Made by a program: the position numbers and the translations under genes. Source: Ramazzottius varieornatus (taxonomy: Eukaryota; Tardigrada; Eutardigrada; Parachela; Ramazzottiidae). Taken from it: a DNA stretch of 64,000 nucleotides. Shown here in pieces: positions 33,740 through 45,732 of this stretch. Under the pieces are notes generated by a model. That model did not search any database. It saw only the letters and a program-made list of their open reading frames with translations, and was not told where the DNA came from. The DNA lies in NCBI GenBank assembly GCA_001949185.1, contig BDGG01000009.1, forward strand, positions 1,423,347-1,487,346, read 5' to 3'. Within the stretch, counting starts at the first letter, position 1; every line of letters begins with the position of its first letter.

Positions 33740-36700
33740 TGCTCTCAACATCAGCCAGTGGTGTGGAAGAAGAGTGGAAGTTACTTCCGGTACGCCTCTT
33801 TCTGCCAGAGTGCCTTGACCTAAAGAGACACAGCCGTCTGTTTTGCAGATTTCGGTGATTAAACACCTCGACAGAAGGCGGCTGGGAGTGAACGGCTCTT
33901 GTGGACGTGCGCCATTATGACAAGGTGACACGAGTCTTCCTTGATGGAAGAGTGGCCGCCTGCGTCAATGTGTACATTGGATATGAACATGTCCTGTAAT
34001 GTCCAGTTAATTGCGAATCCGTGCTCCCTCAAGTAGCGGTCGACCGTGTTATTGGAGCTTCCTTTAGAAAGTGGGTAATCGACCATTTAATTATCGACCA
34101 GTTTGAAGATCGCTGCTTCCTTTTCGGGTCCCCTGCCTCAGGTGGTGTTATTGGATTTGCAGACATTATAAAGCGCTTGGCCTATTAGCGCGCATTTCAC
34201 TGGAGCGAGCTCGACATGTTTGTAACAAATAGGATTTTCATCGCTTCGCTGCACATCTCAATTACGCCTTTGCACCATCAGTTTTTACCGCCAACATGGT
34301 ACAACGATATCCCAACAGGCCCAATCGATAGCCTTTGCAACAAGTCGGGTGGACGGACCATGGTAAACACAACATGACCGAGGTATCAATGAGAGAAACT
34401 AGAGTCAACATTTTCGAAAACATGGTGTCAACAAAAATAAAAATAGTTAAAAGGAAATAAAACAGGAACAAAAACTAGCCGCGATAAAAGTACATTATAG
34501 TATTGTCCAGCAAATAGAAACCGAGGCTTATTTCTTGGTACCGTCATAGTGTAAGTACCTCGGTTCCTATTTGCTGCCTAGCGTGGTATCGTTGCGGTAA
34601 CTGAATTCTCTTATGCCGCAGGACACGCAACAATGAGCAGGCGGACACACATGGCCCAAAGGTATTGGCGTGATGGAATACGGTAGGTCAAAGGGAGAGC
34701 GATTAATCAAGTACTTGAATTTGCCGGTCGGCCCGCGGTTGAACACTAGAGGAACTGGTGCTCTGCGTTGATCTCTGGAGAGAAGGGAAAGTGCCCGATC
34801 GAAGATTGCGACAGCACGAAGGGGGATGGAGCGCCTACTTATGAATGTCCGCGCTCCCTTCCCTTTTCAAACAGTTTTCCTGCTCGCATATACTGCATAC
34901 TGCCGTGTGGACACAGGGACAGAATGAATATTCGGGCGCATGCAGGCCTGAATAAGCGTCATGATTTTCTAATACAGTCGCTGGGTGTATTTGGCCAAAG
35001 TGGCGGAATGGACAAAAGGTCAACAGAAGTTCAAAGCTGGGTCGTGTTTGTTCAAGCCTTCCTCGTGCTATAGCTGCTTTAACATTCCGTCATAAAAATC
35101 GTTATTCCCTTCTTTTCTTGCTTTCCCCGCCATCATCCATTTTCTGAATGATTTCCTCGGCGTAATAGCCTATAGCTAGCTACTCTTTTCTTCCTCTGTG
35201 GCAGGCTTCCCTGCTCTGCTGCCCATCTGGGTGCGAAGAGGGGGCAAATTTTATCCCTTTTGTGGCCGATGGTGGTGCTCATATGCAACTTGGGCACAAT
35301 GGCGGGTGTATCAAGTTATGTAATCCATATTGTATCGAGAGTGCTCTCTCTCCTCCCCGTTGGCACCGCGGATCAAGAGCGAATAACTATGGGCGGCACT
35401 CCTAGCCTAAGTTGAGGTTCCTTCCCTTCCAAGCCCTGTATGTCCTTGCCTAGGTCTCTCCGTGGCAGCGATTAGTAGGTACTGGTGCAGCTCGTGTTCA
35501 GTGTGTCAATCTGGGGATAAATCAGTGCTTAATCGAGTGCCAGCCGATCAGTGGGTTAATAACTTGCACAAGCAAGGTGTGAAGTTGCGCTGGCTCGAGC
35601 GGTAATTGCAACTTCTTCATCGTTGTTGCAGGAACCATTGCAGGACTGTATGTATTCAATGTGACCCAATGCCCCAAGTGATGCAACGCCCAATCTCCGC
35701 GTATGAACTATATCATATTCCCCACTACGGCGTAAGCCTTGTCATTTCAATTTCCAATCTCGTTAAATCAAAATTTCAAATTTGAATTGAGCCGTCAAGT
35801 TTCATCCTGTCTGTTACAGATCACTTCCGCAATGCTATCCTATGAATCTTGCGGGTAAAGTTCCCCTGTTTTACGTGCTTGTTTTCTGGTGGACCCAATG
35901 CCGCTCTTGGTATAGTATATACTAACTTCATCCTAATTGCACTTCATATTAATCTTGATGTCCATTGCTATACAGTATCACTTCCGGGTCGCCCTTCGGC
36001 GGACATCGCGGTTGAGATTCTCGCATGGAACTTTTGGGAAAGAAAGTGCCCCCTTCTTCTGGATGATATAAAAGCCTGTGGATGGATGGAGCGGGAAGTA
36101 TGAGGCTCATCATCGGGTCATTAATCGGTAAGGCCGTGAGAGATAAGCGTCAGGACGATACTTCAGCCAGGCCCAGCTGTCAGTTGGAGCGCCTAACGCG
36201 GTAATTTAATTGACTACTAGGACTAGGAGGGCTGTTTGCTGTGTGCTGAAGCGAGAGCAATATATTACTCTATCCGTATCGCATATCCCCCCAATCATTT
36301 CCGACGTAAAAACTACTACCATGTTCCCCTACAACAAAGTGTGGCGCGTGCTTGGTCTGCACGCTTCTATGGGCAGATAGCCTAATTAGCTCCTTTTTTA
36401 TTTGCCCTGCATGCAGATCTGCTTGTTTTGGGCGTTTTTCCCTCCTGTCCCTGCCTTTTGGGGGAAGACCTATCGATAGCATGCCTGGATAGAGGCAGGC
36501 AGGTCTAATGGCAAACATGTACAGCAGAGGCGCCCATAACGTGCCGCCAACTATTGTCACTGTGCGCAAAAGTTAGCCTAGTTTTGCTTCCTTTTTTGCC
36601 CTGGACTGAAAGGCCGTTGTACCTGTCTGTAGCCGGCATTTACTATGCATCTATGACGTGAGCTGACGTTGGTGGGAAATCTCGGCGGGGTTGCCTTGCC

Positions 36701-36907
36701 CGTTCGCCAGGCTGAAGTGCCGCGTCGTTTCGTAAGAGTCAATCTGCTTCGAGTGGCACGTTACGCTGTAGCATGCCCAAATGCCATGATACTTGTCTGT
36801 AAGTCCTAACTACATTTGGCCAATTGGACTTTTGGCCATTTGATATGACAGCTTGCGGATGTTTGTGTGGGCCAATATGGCCTTCGCATGCAGGCTGATG
36901 CAGGCAG
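33740..36907. other. Gene-poor stretch, 3.2 kb
   Basis: No convincing gene. A minus-strand frame at 34086-33859 starts with an ATG (MVDYPLSKGSSNNTVDRYLR) and another at 33531-33226 starts MSAEKKQERKDRGNQKYGPS. Neither could be chained in phase. The only structured element seen is the hairpin at 34508-34576. Confidence 0.35.
34508..34576. ncRNA. MicroRNA-precursor-like hairpin candidate
   Basis: The arms CAGCAAATAGAAACCGAGG and CCTCGGTTCCTATTTGCTG pair over 19 bases with a single mismatch. After a 2-base bulge, CTTAT pairs with GTAAG (one wobble). The apical loop is about 20 bases. Size (69 nt) and stem fit an animal pre-miRNA, and it lies in a gene-poor interval. No known miRNA seed was recognised. 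It could instead be a small MITE remnant. Confidence 0.4.
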
Positions 36908-39734
36908 ATGAAAATTAACAGACTCTCCGATTACTTTTGCCTGTGCCTGCTTGCAGGGACATTACTGGTCCTGCGGGACACGGCCAGCGCCTCGTCTCTC
37001 TTCAACGACAAGGAGCCCAACAACAAGAGCCGCGCCGTCCGACATGCCTTCTTGGAGGAAGCTGCCAGCTCTCCAAGTCAAGGCCTCTTCTTGCCCCATC
37101 TCCACCATCTGAAGAGGACACGCCATGGACTTTATCGCCCTGTGCGGCAGCCTCTTCATCAGGAACACCCCAACAGCAACGCTCGCTTGACGCGGATCAA
37201 GCACTATGTCTTGCGCCGTCTGCAGAATAAACATGGTCAGCGTGATGTAGGCCTCAACGGCATCATCCCCGACCTTCTGCCGGAAGCCGATAATCACAGC
37301 GTGCGTGTCCTGGACACTGCTTGGTATATTATGTCGATCAAAAGTCACTGTCATAACTGACCAAACTGCCACCAAAATAATCAAATAAAATGTCAATGGG
37401 AAAATGCCACTGCTTATTAGGTATGGCAACAGTTACATACCCTATCGATACCGCTGCCAGACTTCGGGCCACTGTAGTCCCCGACCGGCACTTGCTCAGC
37501 CTACCGAACCGCCCATTGCCTCTCCACGACCACGCATACCCATCCCACCTTGCGTTCACCTGCGCTGGAACTATGAGTTGCCCTTCTCCGAACTGCCCAA
37601 TCTAGTCTTTAGCTTCCTAGCCTTCGATATGGTTTCCGGCCAAACTCTGACGGAGAAAAGCCGGTAAGAACCCTTCTCTTCGGCACCGACAAGAAGATAA
37701 TGAAGTGGGGCTCCACCGCATTATTTCATCTCTTTCTTCCACAGCTTCCTGTCGATACTGCTGGAGGCGGGAGCTAACGCTTACATGAGCGCCAACTCTT
37801 CAGCGGACGTCTTCGAGGTCCCAGATGCCATCGACACAACGTCCTGCTCGATAAAACGCTCTGTGGAACCACTGATAGACTCGCTGCACCAACTACTCAA
37901 TCTGTACACGTCCAGGGACCAACGTCTACTGCTGAGTACGTAGGCCCAACTTCCTCCTCCCACAGGGAATACTCAATTAAATGACAAGCTCATTCATCAC
38001 CGAAGAAACTACTGACCTCTGTATCTTGTCCTCTTTTTATTTCCCTCCGTGCAGCACTAGTTCAAGCCACCAAAGCCTGCCTTGACAAATCGGAAATGCC
38101 CTTCCCCCAAGAACTCCTCCCCTGTCTGGACTATTCATTCGGGTAATAACACCAACATCGTGCAGCATTTTATTCAACAGCATCCCAAATATACAGTGTA
38201 AAATTCGCAAACTATTTTCCATGAAATGATTTCTTTATGAATGAAATTCAGTAAATAATACAGTTACCAAATATATTTTGGTGAGGGCTCCTCTCAGCCC
38301 GACACCACCGATGGGCTCATCTCACCACCGGTTTCGAATGACACACCACCAATGGGCTCCTCTTACCACTTCTCATTTATTCTTTAATTAGATGAAATGG
38401 GATGAGATTAACTAGGAAATTACTAGTTCACCACCGCGAGAGTAATGTTTTTGTGACAGCCAACCAAGTGTAGCGTTAACCTGGCAGGTCAAAGCAGGAG
38501 CTATGGCTGGGCTATCCTCAAGGCGAGAAAGAAGTCCGCTGTCCAAATGAATCAGTGCGATCAAGGCCAGGTTAAAGGCCTGGCCTGGGCCTTCTTCGTG
38601 CTGGCATTCGCTGCTGGAATTGGGGCAAAGGAGAAGCGCAGCTGTGGTGATCTCGAGTTTTAAGGCAAAGAGCGCAACAGAGGTGAAGCGTAAACCGGGG
38701 TGCGCAGCCGCCTGGGCGTAATTGGCGCAACGGGCAGCGGAGCCACAAGCCAGCGCCGATCGCAGCTAGGGTCGTCCCGCAAACCATCGCTCTTGAGTAG
38801 CCGTCTTTGTTGCAAATGAGTATATGTATACACTGTGGTACTTCTGTCAGTTCTTTGTCAGCCCACCCGCTGACGTATCCTCCCACTCCCAGCCAGAAAC
38901 TTCTGACATACTACCAATGGAGCTTGTCGTATTTCAACAGCATCTGCTTACCGAACAGTCTTCTTGGTGGGGTCTCGCTCACCGCCCGTTGAATTAAATT
39001 GTAGGTGGAGGTGCCCACGAGCCGTCGATGATGTCAAAAGTGTACATATTAGTGGTGAGGGGAGCCCACTGGTGGTGTATCAATTGACACGGGTGGTCAG
39101 AGAAGCCCAGACCATATATTTCTAGTTGGAACAATTATCCTAACAGTGGAATGTCACTTTGGAATGTTACGAAGAGTCATGTTGAGCATTTTTCAGGCAG
39201 GAGCAGCTACTGGACTTACTGCAACCACGCTCCGTCTTCGGCAACCGCGAACTGTGCCGGTACAGTGTACACTGACCTTGCTCTTTCCAAACTCATTCCG
39301 TGGATAATTGGACTGGGCATTGTTCATCTGTTTATAGAAAACATTTACGGCACAACATTAGCCTTTGTCTGCCGGCGCAGCCTCATTCATGCAACGAAAA
39401 GCATTTGTTAGTGCTCAGGAACTTTGCCCGCATGTACTACAAGTGTGCCAGCTCAGTGCCTCCTACCGTAAGTGTCTTGCCACATGCTTTTGCCAAGCTT
39501 CCTTTTCAACAGTAGAAGAAGCTTCTTTGGCAGGTACAGAAACCGGGTGACTCCGGGGGAAATGATCTGGCTGTAATGGACGAAGACGAGTTTGCAGATC
39601 TACAGATGGCCCAAGAGAAAAGCTCTGCTGCATTTAGCCCAAACTCCGCTCACTCCTCTGCATTTCTGACTCTTTTCCTGCTGACCAAATGGTGCTTGTT
39701 TTTTGTTTTTACTGGACCGATGAGACTCTTATAA
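36908..39734 (+). CDS. Unrecognised multi-exon protein with a 1-kb intron holding a fold-back element
   Basis: Exons 37461-37663, 37745-37935, 38055-38142, 39197-39259, 39419-39467 and 39534-39734 chain in phase. The protein contains a Pro-rich stretch (PRPALAQPTEPPIASPRPRI), then LPFSELPNLVFSFLAFDM, RFLSILLEAGANAYM, EPLIDSLHQLLNLYTSRDQR, LLTLVQATKACLDKSEM, QEQLLDLLQPRSVFG and an acidic stretch (AVMDEDEFADLQMAQEKSSA). It looks helical, possibly ARM/ankyrin-like, but no family was recognised. The first exon is uncertain: 36908-37250 is open in two plus frames, one starting with a hydrophobic leader (MKINRLSDYFCLCLLAG). A good acceptor (CTTGCAG) lies at 36956. The intron 38143-39196 is by far the largest here. 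Confidence 0.55.
38270..39124. mobile_element. Fold-back element, ~855 bases, inside an intron
   Basis: The left arm (38270-38375) and the reverse complement of the right arm (39052-39124) share AATATAT at the tip, GGGCT(C/T)CTCT and ACACCACCA(A/G)TGGGCTCC. The left arm holds two copies of the unit CACCACCRATGGGCTC. There is no coding capacity for a transposase. The arms are imperfect and differ by about 30 bases of insertion or deletion, so the element is old. Confidence 0.65.
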
Positions 39735-39900
39735 CGACGTGGAAGTGACAGTTCGAAGGACAGTGGATATGTGGACGAAAAGAATAAAACACCGTCATTG
39801 ACAGCGCCGTGACCTTGTGGGACATAGTAATAGCGTCGAGCCAACAGAGTTCTAGATGCGCTCAGGTTCTTCAAGTCCGCTTCGGTGGACCGTGTATAGT

Positions 39901-40594
39901 CTACACCAGCAGGAAGCCGGCCATCAGTGTCAGGCTCACTATCCCTGTGGCGGAGCCGATCCTGGATGACAGATTGCAGTAGTTGCTCGAACAGGTGCAC
40001 TACGTACGAATGTTTGGTAAGATACCATGGGACAGAGAGCGGAAAATTGCAAAGTACGGTAGGTAGAGGGCATCGTTACCGTCTGTACGTTGCCATTGAC
40101 AGTACATCCATCGGAAGTAGCAGCACTGTTAAACGGGGAAGCGCAGTCTCTGCTGATTAGCGCTGCAATTAAGAATGCCGGTTATGGGCGCTGTTTTTTA
40201 CATCGGCCTACCTCCAGAAATTATCTAAAATGGAATTGGAAGGAGCCATAGGCTCGTACTGTAGTAATTATGTTATCTTGCACTTACTGCCGGGTCCCGA
40301 GATCTTGATGCAGCGATTGGCCGATGTACCGGTGGTGGCGCTGCAGTCGCGGTAGAGGTTCCCCAGTCGATTGGCATCGGCGCAGTTCCCGTCCAGGGCT
40401 GAGTTACACACATAGCAAGTGTTGGCAGCCACTGCAAACCAAAATGACAATACGTATCCCGAAGGGAAAGAATAGGAGAAAGATCGGAAAATAAAGCAAT
40501 GTTCATTACCGCTTTCGATGACAACACTGGAGACAAAAATTGCTACAAGGCATCTCAGGGCTGTTCCGCTAACTGTGTTCATCTTCTTTCGCAT
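39901..40594 (-). CDS. Ly6/uPAR three-finger protein, GPI-anchored (copy 2)
   Basis: Four exons (40594-40510, 40431-40288, 40162-40080, 39999-39901) in phase give 136 aa from the ATG at 40594 (a second in-frame ATG, 40582, gives a tighter leader). Leader: TALRCLVAIFVSSVVIES. Domain: NTCYVCNSALDGNC, YRDCSATTG, NRCIKISGPG, SRDCASP, DGCTVNGN and the closing CTCSSNYCN, then a hydrophobic GPI-type tail (GIVSLTLMAGFLLV). All ten LU-domain cysteines appear to be present. The GPxx motif after the central Cys is shared with copies 1 and 4, pointing to a common ancestor. Unlike copies 1 and 4, the closing segment has its own exon. Confidence 0.9.
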
Positions 40595-41371
40595 GAATAT
40601 ATGAATTCTTGTCGACAACAGGTCACGGACGAAGAATGCTCAATATGGCGATGGCAAATATAGAACCCTCGCTACTTTACCAGCAAGGAACGCCAAGTGC
40701 CAATATGCGAAGCCGTCCGTGAGAATGGCGAAGGTATAGAAAATGAAACCAGCAATATATATTGATCATGACTAACCATCGACTATTGTCGATTCGTATC
40801 TCCTTTGTGATTTACTAGTCCCATATTGCTCAGTATTTCATTGTCTAAATTCTTGCTATGCTTTGGCTCATTGTTGTGATGTGCTGACAGTCAGCGGAAT
40901 GGGTTATAATGTAAATCTCCGTGTGCGAAGCAAAACCGGCTTGCGAGCAAAGGAAGGTTCCGATCCGTAGCCACTTCAACACCTTCACGGCCACGATGCT
41001 CCGATACGACAAGTTGTGTACGTACGGACACTTTTATAGACCAAGATCTTTGTTTGATTTTCTCCAGTAGATATATCTACCGGCAACAGTTTTCGGGCGT
41101 TTCTAGTACTATTGTAGGTTAGTCAAACGAAGAAAACGGAAGACACTGGGTCACTCATCACAACAGCTTTGGCTCAAAACCTTGGACATAATGCCAAATC
41201 TTTTTCGCATAAATCTCTTGCGTAGAGCAGCATCATCACGACTGCACAAGTACATCCTTATATTATGCTTTCGAGAGACTCCAACATCGTTGAGGGAAAA
41301 ATCGATTATGGTGGGGACGGTGGACAGCATGCAAACTTCTGTGTCCTTGTCGGATAGCATTACTGTCCATG
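40595..41371. other. Intergenic, 777 bases
   Basis: Between two tandem Ly6 genes on the minus strand. Nothing else was recognised. Confidence 0.45.
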
Positions 41372-42485
41372 TCATAACAAAGTCCATATGTGCCGATGAA
41401 AGGGCGTTGCCAGCAGGAATAAGCTGGTGTAAACAGGAAGCCTCGGTGAATAGGAAGCTGATCCGTTGCAAAGGTATCCCGAACAGACACATGTTATTAC
41501 CTGGAAAGAATACATTTGAAAACAGCAACAAAATAATCTTACAATGAGAGCTTCTTAGAAATACAATCAACGGAATGTTGACCAGGAAAAAGTCACGGTA
41601 CCTCACAGACCTGCGTACAACAACCCTCGCGATTACAACAGAACGAGTGTATGCAGGTTTACGAAAGTCAGATTTATGGAATTCTTTCACTTATCACATT
41701 TTCAACGGCGAAGGAAATTTTCACGGTCTCACACAAGAAAATTAATAATTGCAGAGTAAGTCCATCGAAGTGAATTTGCGATACGACAGGTCATGCAGTA
41801 AAACCTGATCGATCTTCGGTTCCATGTCTGCTCTTCTCACCTCTCCATCGCGGACGCAAGTTCCTTCTTCCATATGTGCGGCTGGACTACTGGTCTTTAC
41901 ACATGAGCGCACTACAACTGTCAAAAGAGGATTAAGCGGGGAGTGATCACTCACGTGAGCAACAGACTGTAAAAACAAAGCTACCGCTCCTATTTTTGGA
42001 AACTCTTTAACATAGTTGGCACATGAAGAACCACTTAACACTTACTATTGCTTCCGATCTTGTGTTGCTTCATACAGCGATCCTGTCAAAGAGAAAAGCC
42101 AGTGTTAGACATGGTTTGCCAATCATATTATCGCTAAATGAGAGCACATCGAATTTCTTGCCTGTTCTGGATCGAGTAGATGCCTCTTCAAAGCACATTC
42201 TTTCACAAAGCCCGTAAACATCTCTTCGCATCCTTTATGACTGCGCGAATCACAATCGTAACATTTTTCCCCCTCAGCTGCAACAGCAGAAAGCACAAAT
42301 ATATTTTCAGCCAGTTACTTACGGGTCCATCAATTCTCGAACATGCAACATGAAAATACACTTTTGTAATTTTTTTATCGTTCAATTTTGAGCCAAGCAT
42401 GTCGGGAAATGATTATCTTACCGCAGGATAAGAGTAGGCTAATACACTGGAGAAACATCGCGACAATGTAAGCTGAAGGGGTCAT
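41372..42485 (-). CDS. Ly6/uPAR three-finger protein, GPI-anchored (copy 3)
   Basis: Five exons (42485-42422, 42277-42162, 42082-42046, 41911-41841, 41500-41372) close in phase to 138 aa. Leader: MTPSAYIVAMFLQCISLLLS. Domain: EKCYDCDSRSHKGCEE, VKECALKRH, DRCMKQHK, RSCVKTSSP, EGTCVRDGE, then CVCSGYLCNGS and a hydrophobic tail (TSLFLLATPF) as the GPI signal. The second intron starts with GC (CAG|GCAAGA), a minor but accepted donor; without it the frame does not join. It is more divergent than the other three copies and has one extra intron. Ligand unknown. Confidence 0.85.
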
Positions 42486-44361
42486 TTTGAGCACTGAATT
42501 CACCGGTAAGTACGCTGTCGTAAGCAAGTTCTGAAAATCAAGAGCCAAAACAAATCCGAGAATTTGGAGGATGTTCAAGCGCAGATTGGTGGAGTGTTAT
42601 GTCAAGGCTCTCTGGTACACCGCGCAATTCAATTTATAATCGCGGACGTCGAAGGAAAAAGGCATGCCCACATCGATGCGTAAGCTGCAGGCAAGGATCA
42701 CAGAATTGACTGGGTCAGCCAGAGACAAGGCCAACGCCGGAAAATTGTGAGACGGAATATTTGACGTTATGGCTGGTATGAAGACGACTGGACCATGCAG
42801 TCACTGAAGGGTAAAATTATTAACGACCAAGTTCTTAGACAAGTTTACAATAACAGCGTCTTTGCTGTGATGGAAGATGTTTCTGAGATGCATATATGGA
42901 CCAGAGAAGACAGGGTCGAAGAAGACGTCCACTGCACCACGCAAATGTTTACGCCGTGATAATCACGTTGACATACCATTTTCCTGATAAAATTCTTGTC
43001 GTGTATCAGCCGGCAATATTCACTGCCTATCGATTGGAATTTTGAAGGCAGACTAGGTTTCAGCTTGACAGCCAGACATTGTCGTCGTCCGACATTGCGT
43101 ATGCATGAGGCATGAGGGATGAAAGAGCATTCGGGCACTCACGTCAGCAGGCAGAAGTGCGGCGCGGAGATAAGTGGCCAAAAGCACCAACAAAGCAGAA
43201 AATGTCACGGGCGCCCTTACGCCAGAAGATAGTTAGATCGGATAATTATACACTAGCACTGACGGAAGGCGAACAATGTTTGCCCTTCTCCTGAAAGATA
43301 ACACGACCAGGGAGTTTGCTCGCCTTGTACCACAAAGTTTTGTCACCCGATCGATCTACCTCTGAATACGGCCTACGTCACCAACAAACTGCGAAATCCC
43401 CCAAGAGGAAAACGTTGCCGGTATTGGCTCATGAATTGTTGACACGAGGGAGAGAAACCAGGCAAACGGAGGTGGTTCAAAGTGGGATGGAGCAAAGGGC
43501 GGATTGTACTATCTACTATAGCCAGAGCACATGAAAAAGAAATGAGCCGACGCTCTGGAGAGTACGGATACAGCACATGGCAGACACGGAAGTTGGGATA
43601 CGCCCAATTAAGCCGTACATTCCGCATCGTGAACGAACGTTAGGCAAGAGCCGAGGCAGGCCGCTAGTTTAATTGTAAAGGGGACCTCTGGTCCTTTGGC
43701 ACTAACAAGTGTTCCGATATCCATCTCACAGTTCAGCTCCGAAAAGCCAAAGGAATACCCGCATACGTAACTTCCCTGGTCGCTGAATATATACTGCACA
43801 TAAATATTGATGACAGCATCGTCGCTGTTTGACTTGTTCCCTACTGCATAATGCAACAGGATGGATGGAGGGAAGGTCGCTTTCCGTCCTATGAGGATGC
43901 TCAAAATGCGAAAGCTACGGTTTATTGGCGGTTACGCTTCTGTCAACAATGATGTAACATTCAAAGATATACAAAGTAGAGGGCGTGTGCTTCCTCTTAC
44001 CCATTCAGTCGGGCTCCTCGGGGAATCTTTTCAATATGGATGACTATGATCAAAGTTTTCACAAAGTTTTCACACATTAGTCGTAGATTACAATAATCGG
44101 ATATGGGATCGGAGCGATTGTCAGAGCAAACAGTGGTCTATATCAAAAAGCACATGGAAGGCAAGAAGTCAGTACAAATTTGTCAGGAAGACAAAGGGAC
44201 CCGAACCAAGGAACCCATGATAATACCGGTGACGAGCACTGTGACATGAGAACGCTATTAGACAGCTCTTTCAGCAATGGCTTTGAGGATAAGCTGCCGG
44301 GACTTGAAGTTGCATAATGGATCCTCTGACTACCAAGTTTGGAGCTTTCTTCATACGAAAA
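42486..44361. other. Intergenic, 1.9 kb, with a possible Ig-like exon
   Basis: A minus-strand frame at 43904-43608 includes DDAVINIYVQYIFSDQGSYV followed by CGYSFG, the D-x-G-x-Y-x-C signature of an immunoglobulin V/I-set strand F. I could not find the partner exon with the first Ig cysteine in order, so this is either a fragment of an unrecognised gene or a pseudogene. No other feature was recognised. Confidence 0.35.
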
Positions 44362-44918
44362 TCATCTGCAAAGTCCGGTTACGTAAGCGGCGAAAGCAAG
44401 GAGCAGGAAGATCCACATAGAGTTGCGCGTCGGGCTGGCTGCGTTGCAGTAATCTGCGGCGCAAAGACATACAGTGACTTCAGCGTTGTTGGGAGAAGGC
44501 TGGCAGCCATCTTTGAAACCAGTGTGGCTCGAAGAGCAAGAGCGCGTCACCAAATCTGCAACGACAAGAGCGTCAAGTCATCGGGCAGCTGGACGTTTCA
44601 TATCACTAGATCGGCCAGCACCATGGACCGCGAACTGAAGCGAATCAACCCATTACCCCCAGGTCCTGTCGTGCGCAGGCAGCGATCTCTTCCTGGTATG
44701 GTAGAGCAGTCGGTGTACAAAGATCCCAAGCGCGAGCCATCGCCACATCCAGCTTGGTTCTTCGAGTTGCATTCGTAACAGCGGATGGCAAGACCTACAA
44801 AGACAACGGTACACAACGAACCATCGGCCAACAATAATTGACTGTGAAGACCGAGCTTCTTAAACTCACCGGAAGCGAAACATAAAGCAAGAGCCACAAA
44901 ACAGAAGAGTCGCGCCAT
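44362..44918 (-). CDS. Ly6/uPAR three-finger protein, GPI-anchored (copy 4)
   Basis: Three exons (44918-44870, 44794-44657, 44555-44362) in phase give 126 aa. Leader: MARLFCFVALALCFAS. Domain: IRCYECNSKNQAGC, YTDCSTIPGRDRC, LRTTGPG, TRSCSSS, DGCQPSP and closing CLCAADYCNAAS, then MWIFLLLAFAAYVTGL as the GPI signal. It is clearly closest to copy 1 (IRCYEC, DRCL(K/R)TTGPG and three-exon structure in both) although they lie 24 kb apart. Function by analogy: extracellular membrane-anchored ligand or receptor modulator. Confidence 0.92.
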
Positions 44919-45732
44919 CTTCCCACAAAATCGAAATTTGGCAGCACAAAGTATATTGTTTTATGTGTTGCTACAGAAAGCTTACACAAGAAAGGAGTTG
45001 AATACGGGAAATCATATTTCACGATCTTACACTATAGCTCAGTAGGACAGTTTGCTTGAGACGTCAGGGTGACTTTTCATCAATCCGTCAATGGTTCACA
45101 CGGAAATTGCTGACGTAACTGTCCTACAACTGCAGTCGACTATTAGACAAGTCACTATGAATATCGATTCCTCAATGATTCCTCAAGGAGCCAGCCTCTT
45201 CAGTCTCTCCAGCACAAGGGTAGTTGTGCCACTGTGGCTATTTCGAATTGTTATTCTACATCTTGAGTTTTTAGGTTGCATAATAGGCCTACAACAGTCA
45301 CTGTGCTTTCAAATACATTTGTAAGATATTACGCCTCCCGTCAAAAGCTGCACCGTCAGCTGCCAAGGACCATCATCGTCCACAACAAGAGAGAGCAGCA
45401 GGAAGATTCCTATTGACAGTAAATACTGAACTGATTAGCGGCATATATCAAAGACATGAGTACAAGTGACAAGAAATTTACATACTGTAACTTTCAAACT
45501 ACTTGTGCCTCCGAGGACGAAAGCCCACACCCGAAATTCGCAAAATGGGAAAAAAATTCAACAACGATTCTGTCGAATGATGGAGATGGACTGGGCATTC
45601 CGCCCGATCACAGAACATATCCCGGAAACCTGAGCTTTCAAAAATTTAATTGGAAAAACCATTAGCAAAAGCGCTTGATAACAACTATAGAAATTCTCAG
45701 GTTTATCCTCAGCAAAATACATTGTCTACAAA
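44919..45732. other. Intergenic, 814 bases
   Basis: Promoter of the Ly6 gene and 3' UTR of the SET gene. Nothing else was recognised. Confidence 0.4.

Noticed and set aside
36962-37429. Minus-strand hydrophobic frame that looks membrane-like
   Set aside because: It mirrors plus-strand coding; the plus-strand exons to the right chain in phase, the minus frame does not.
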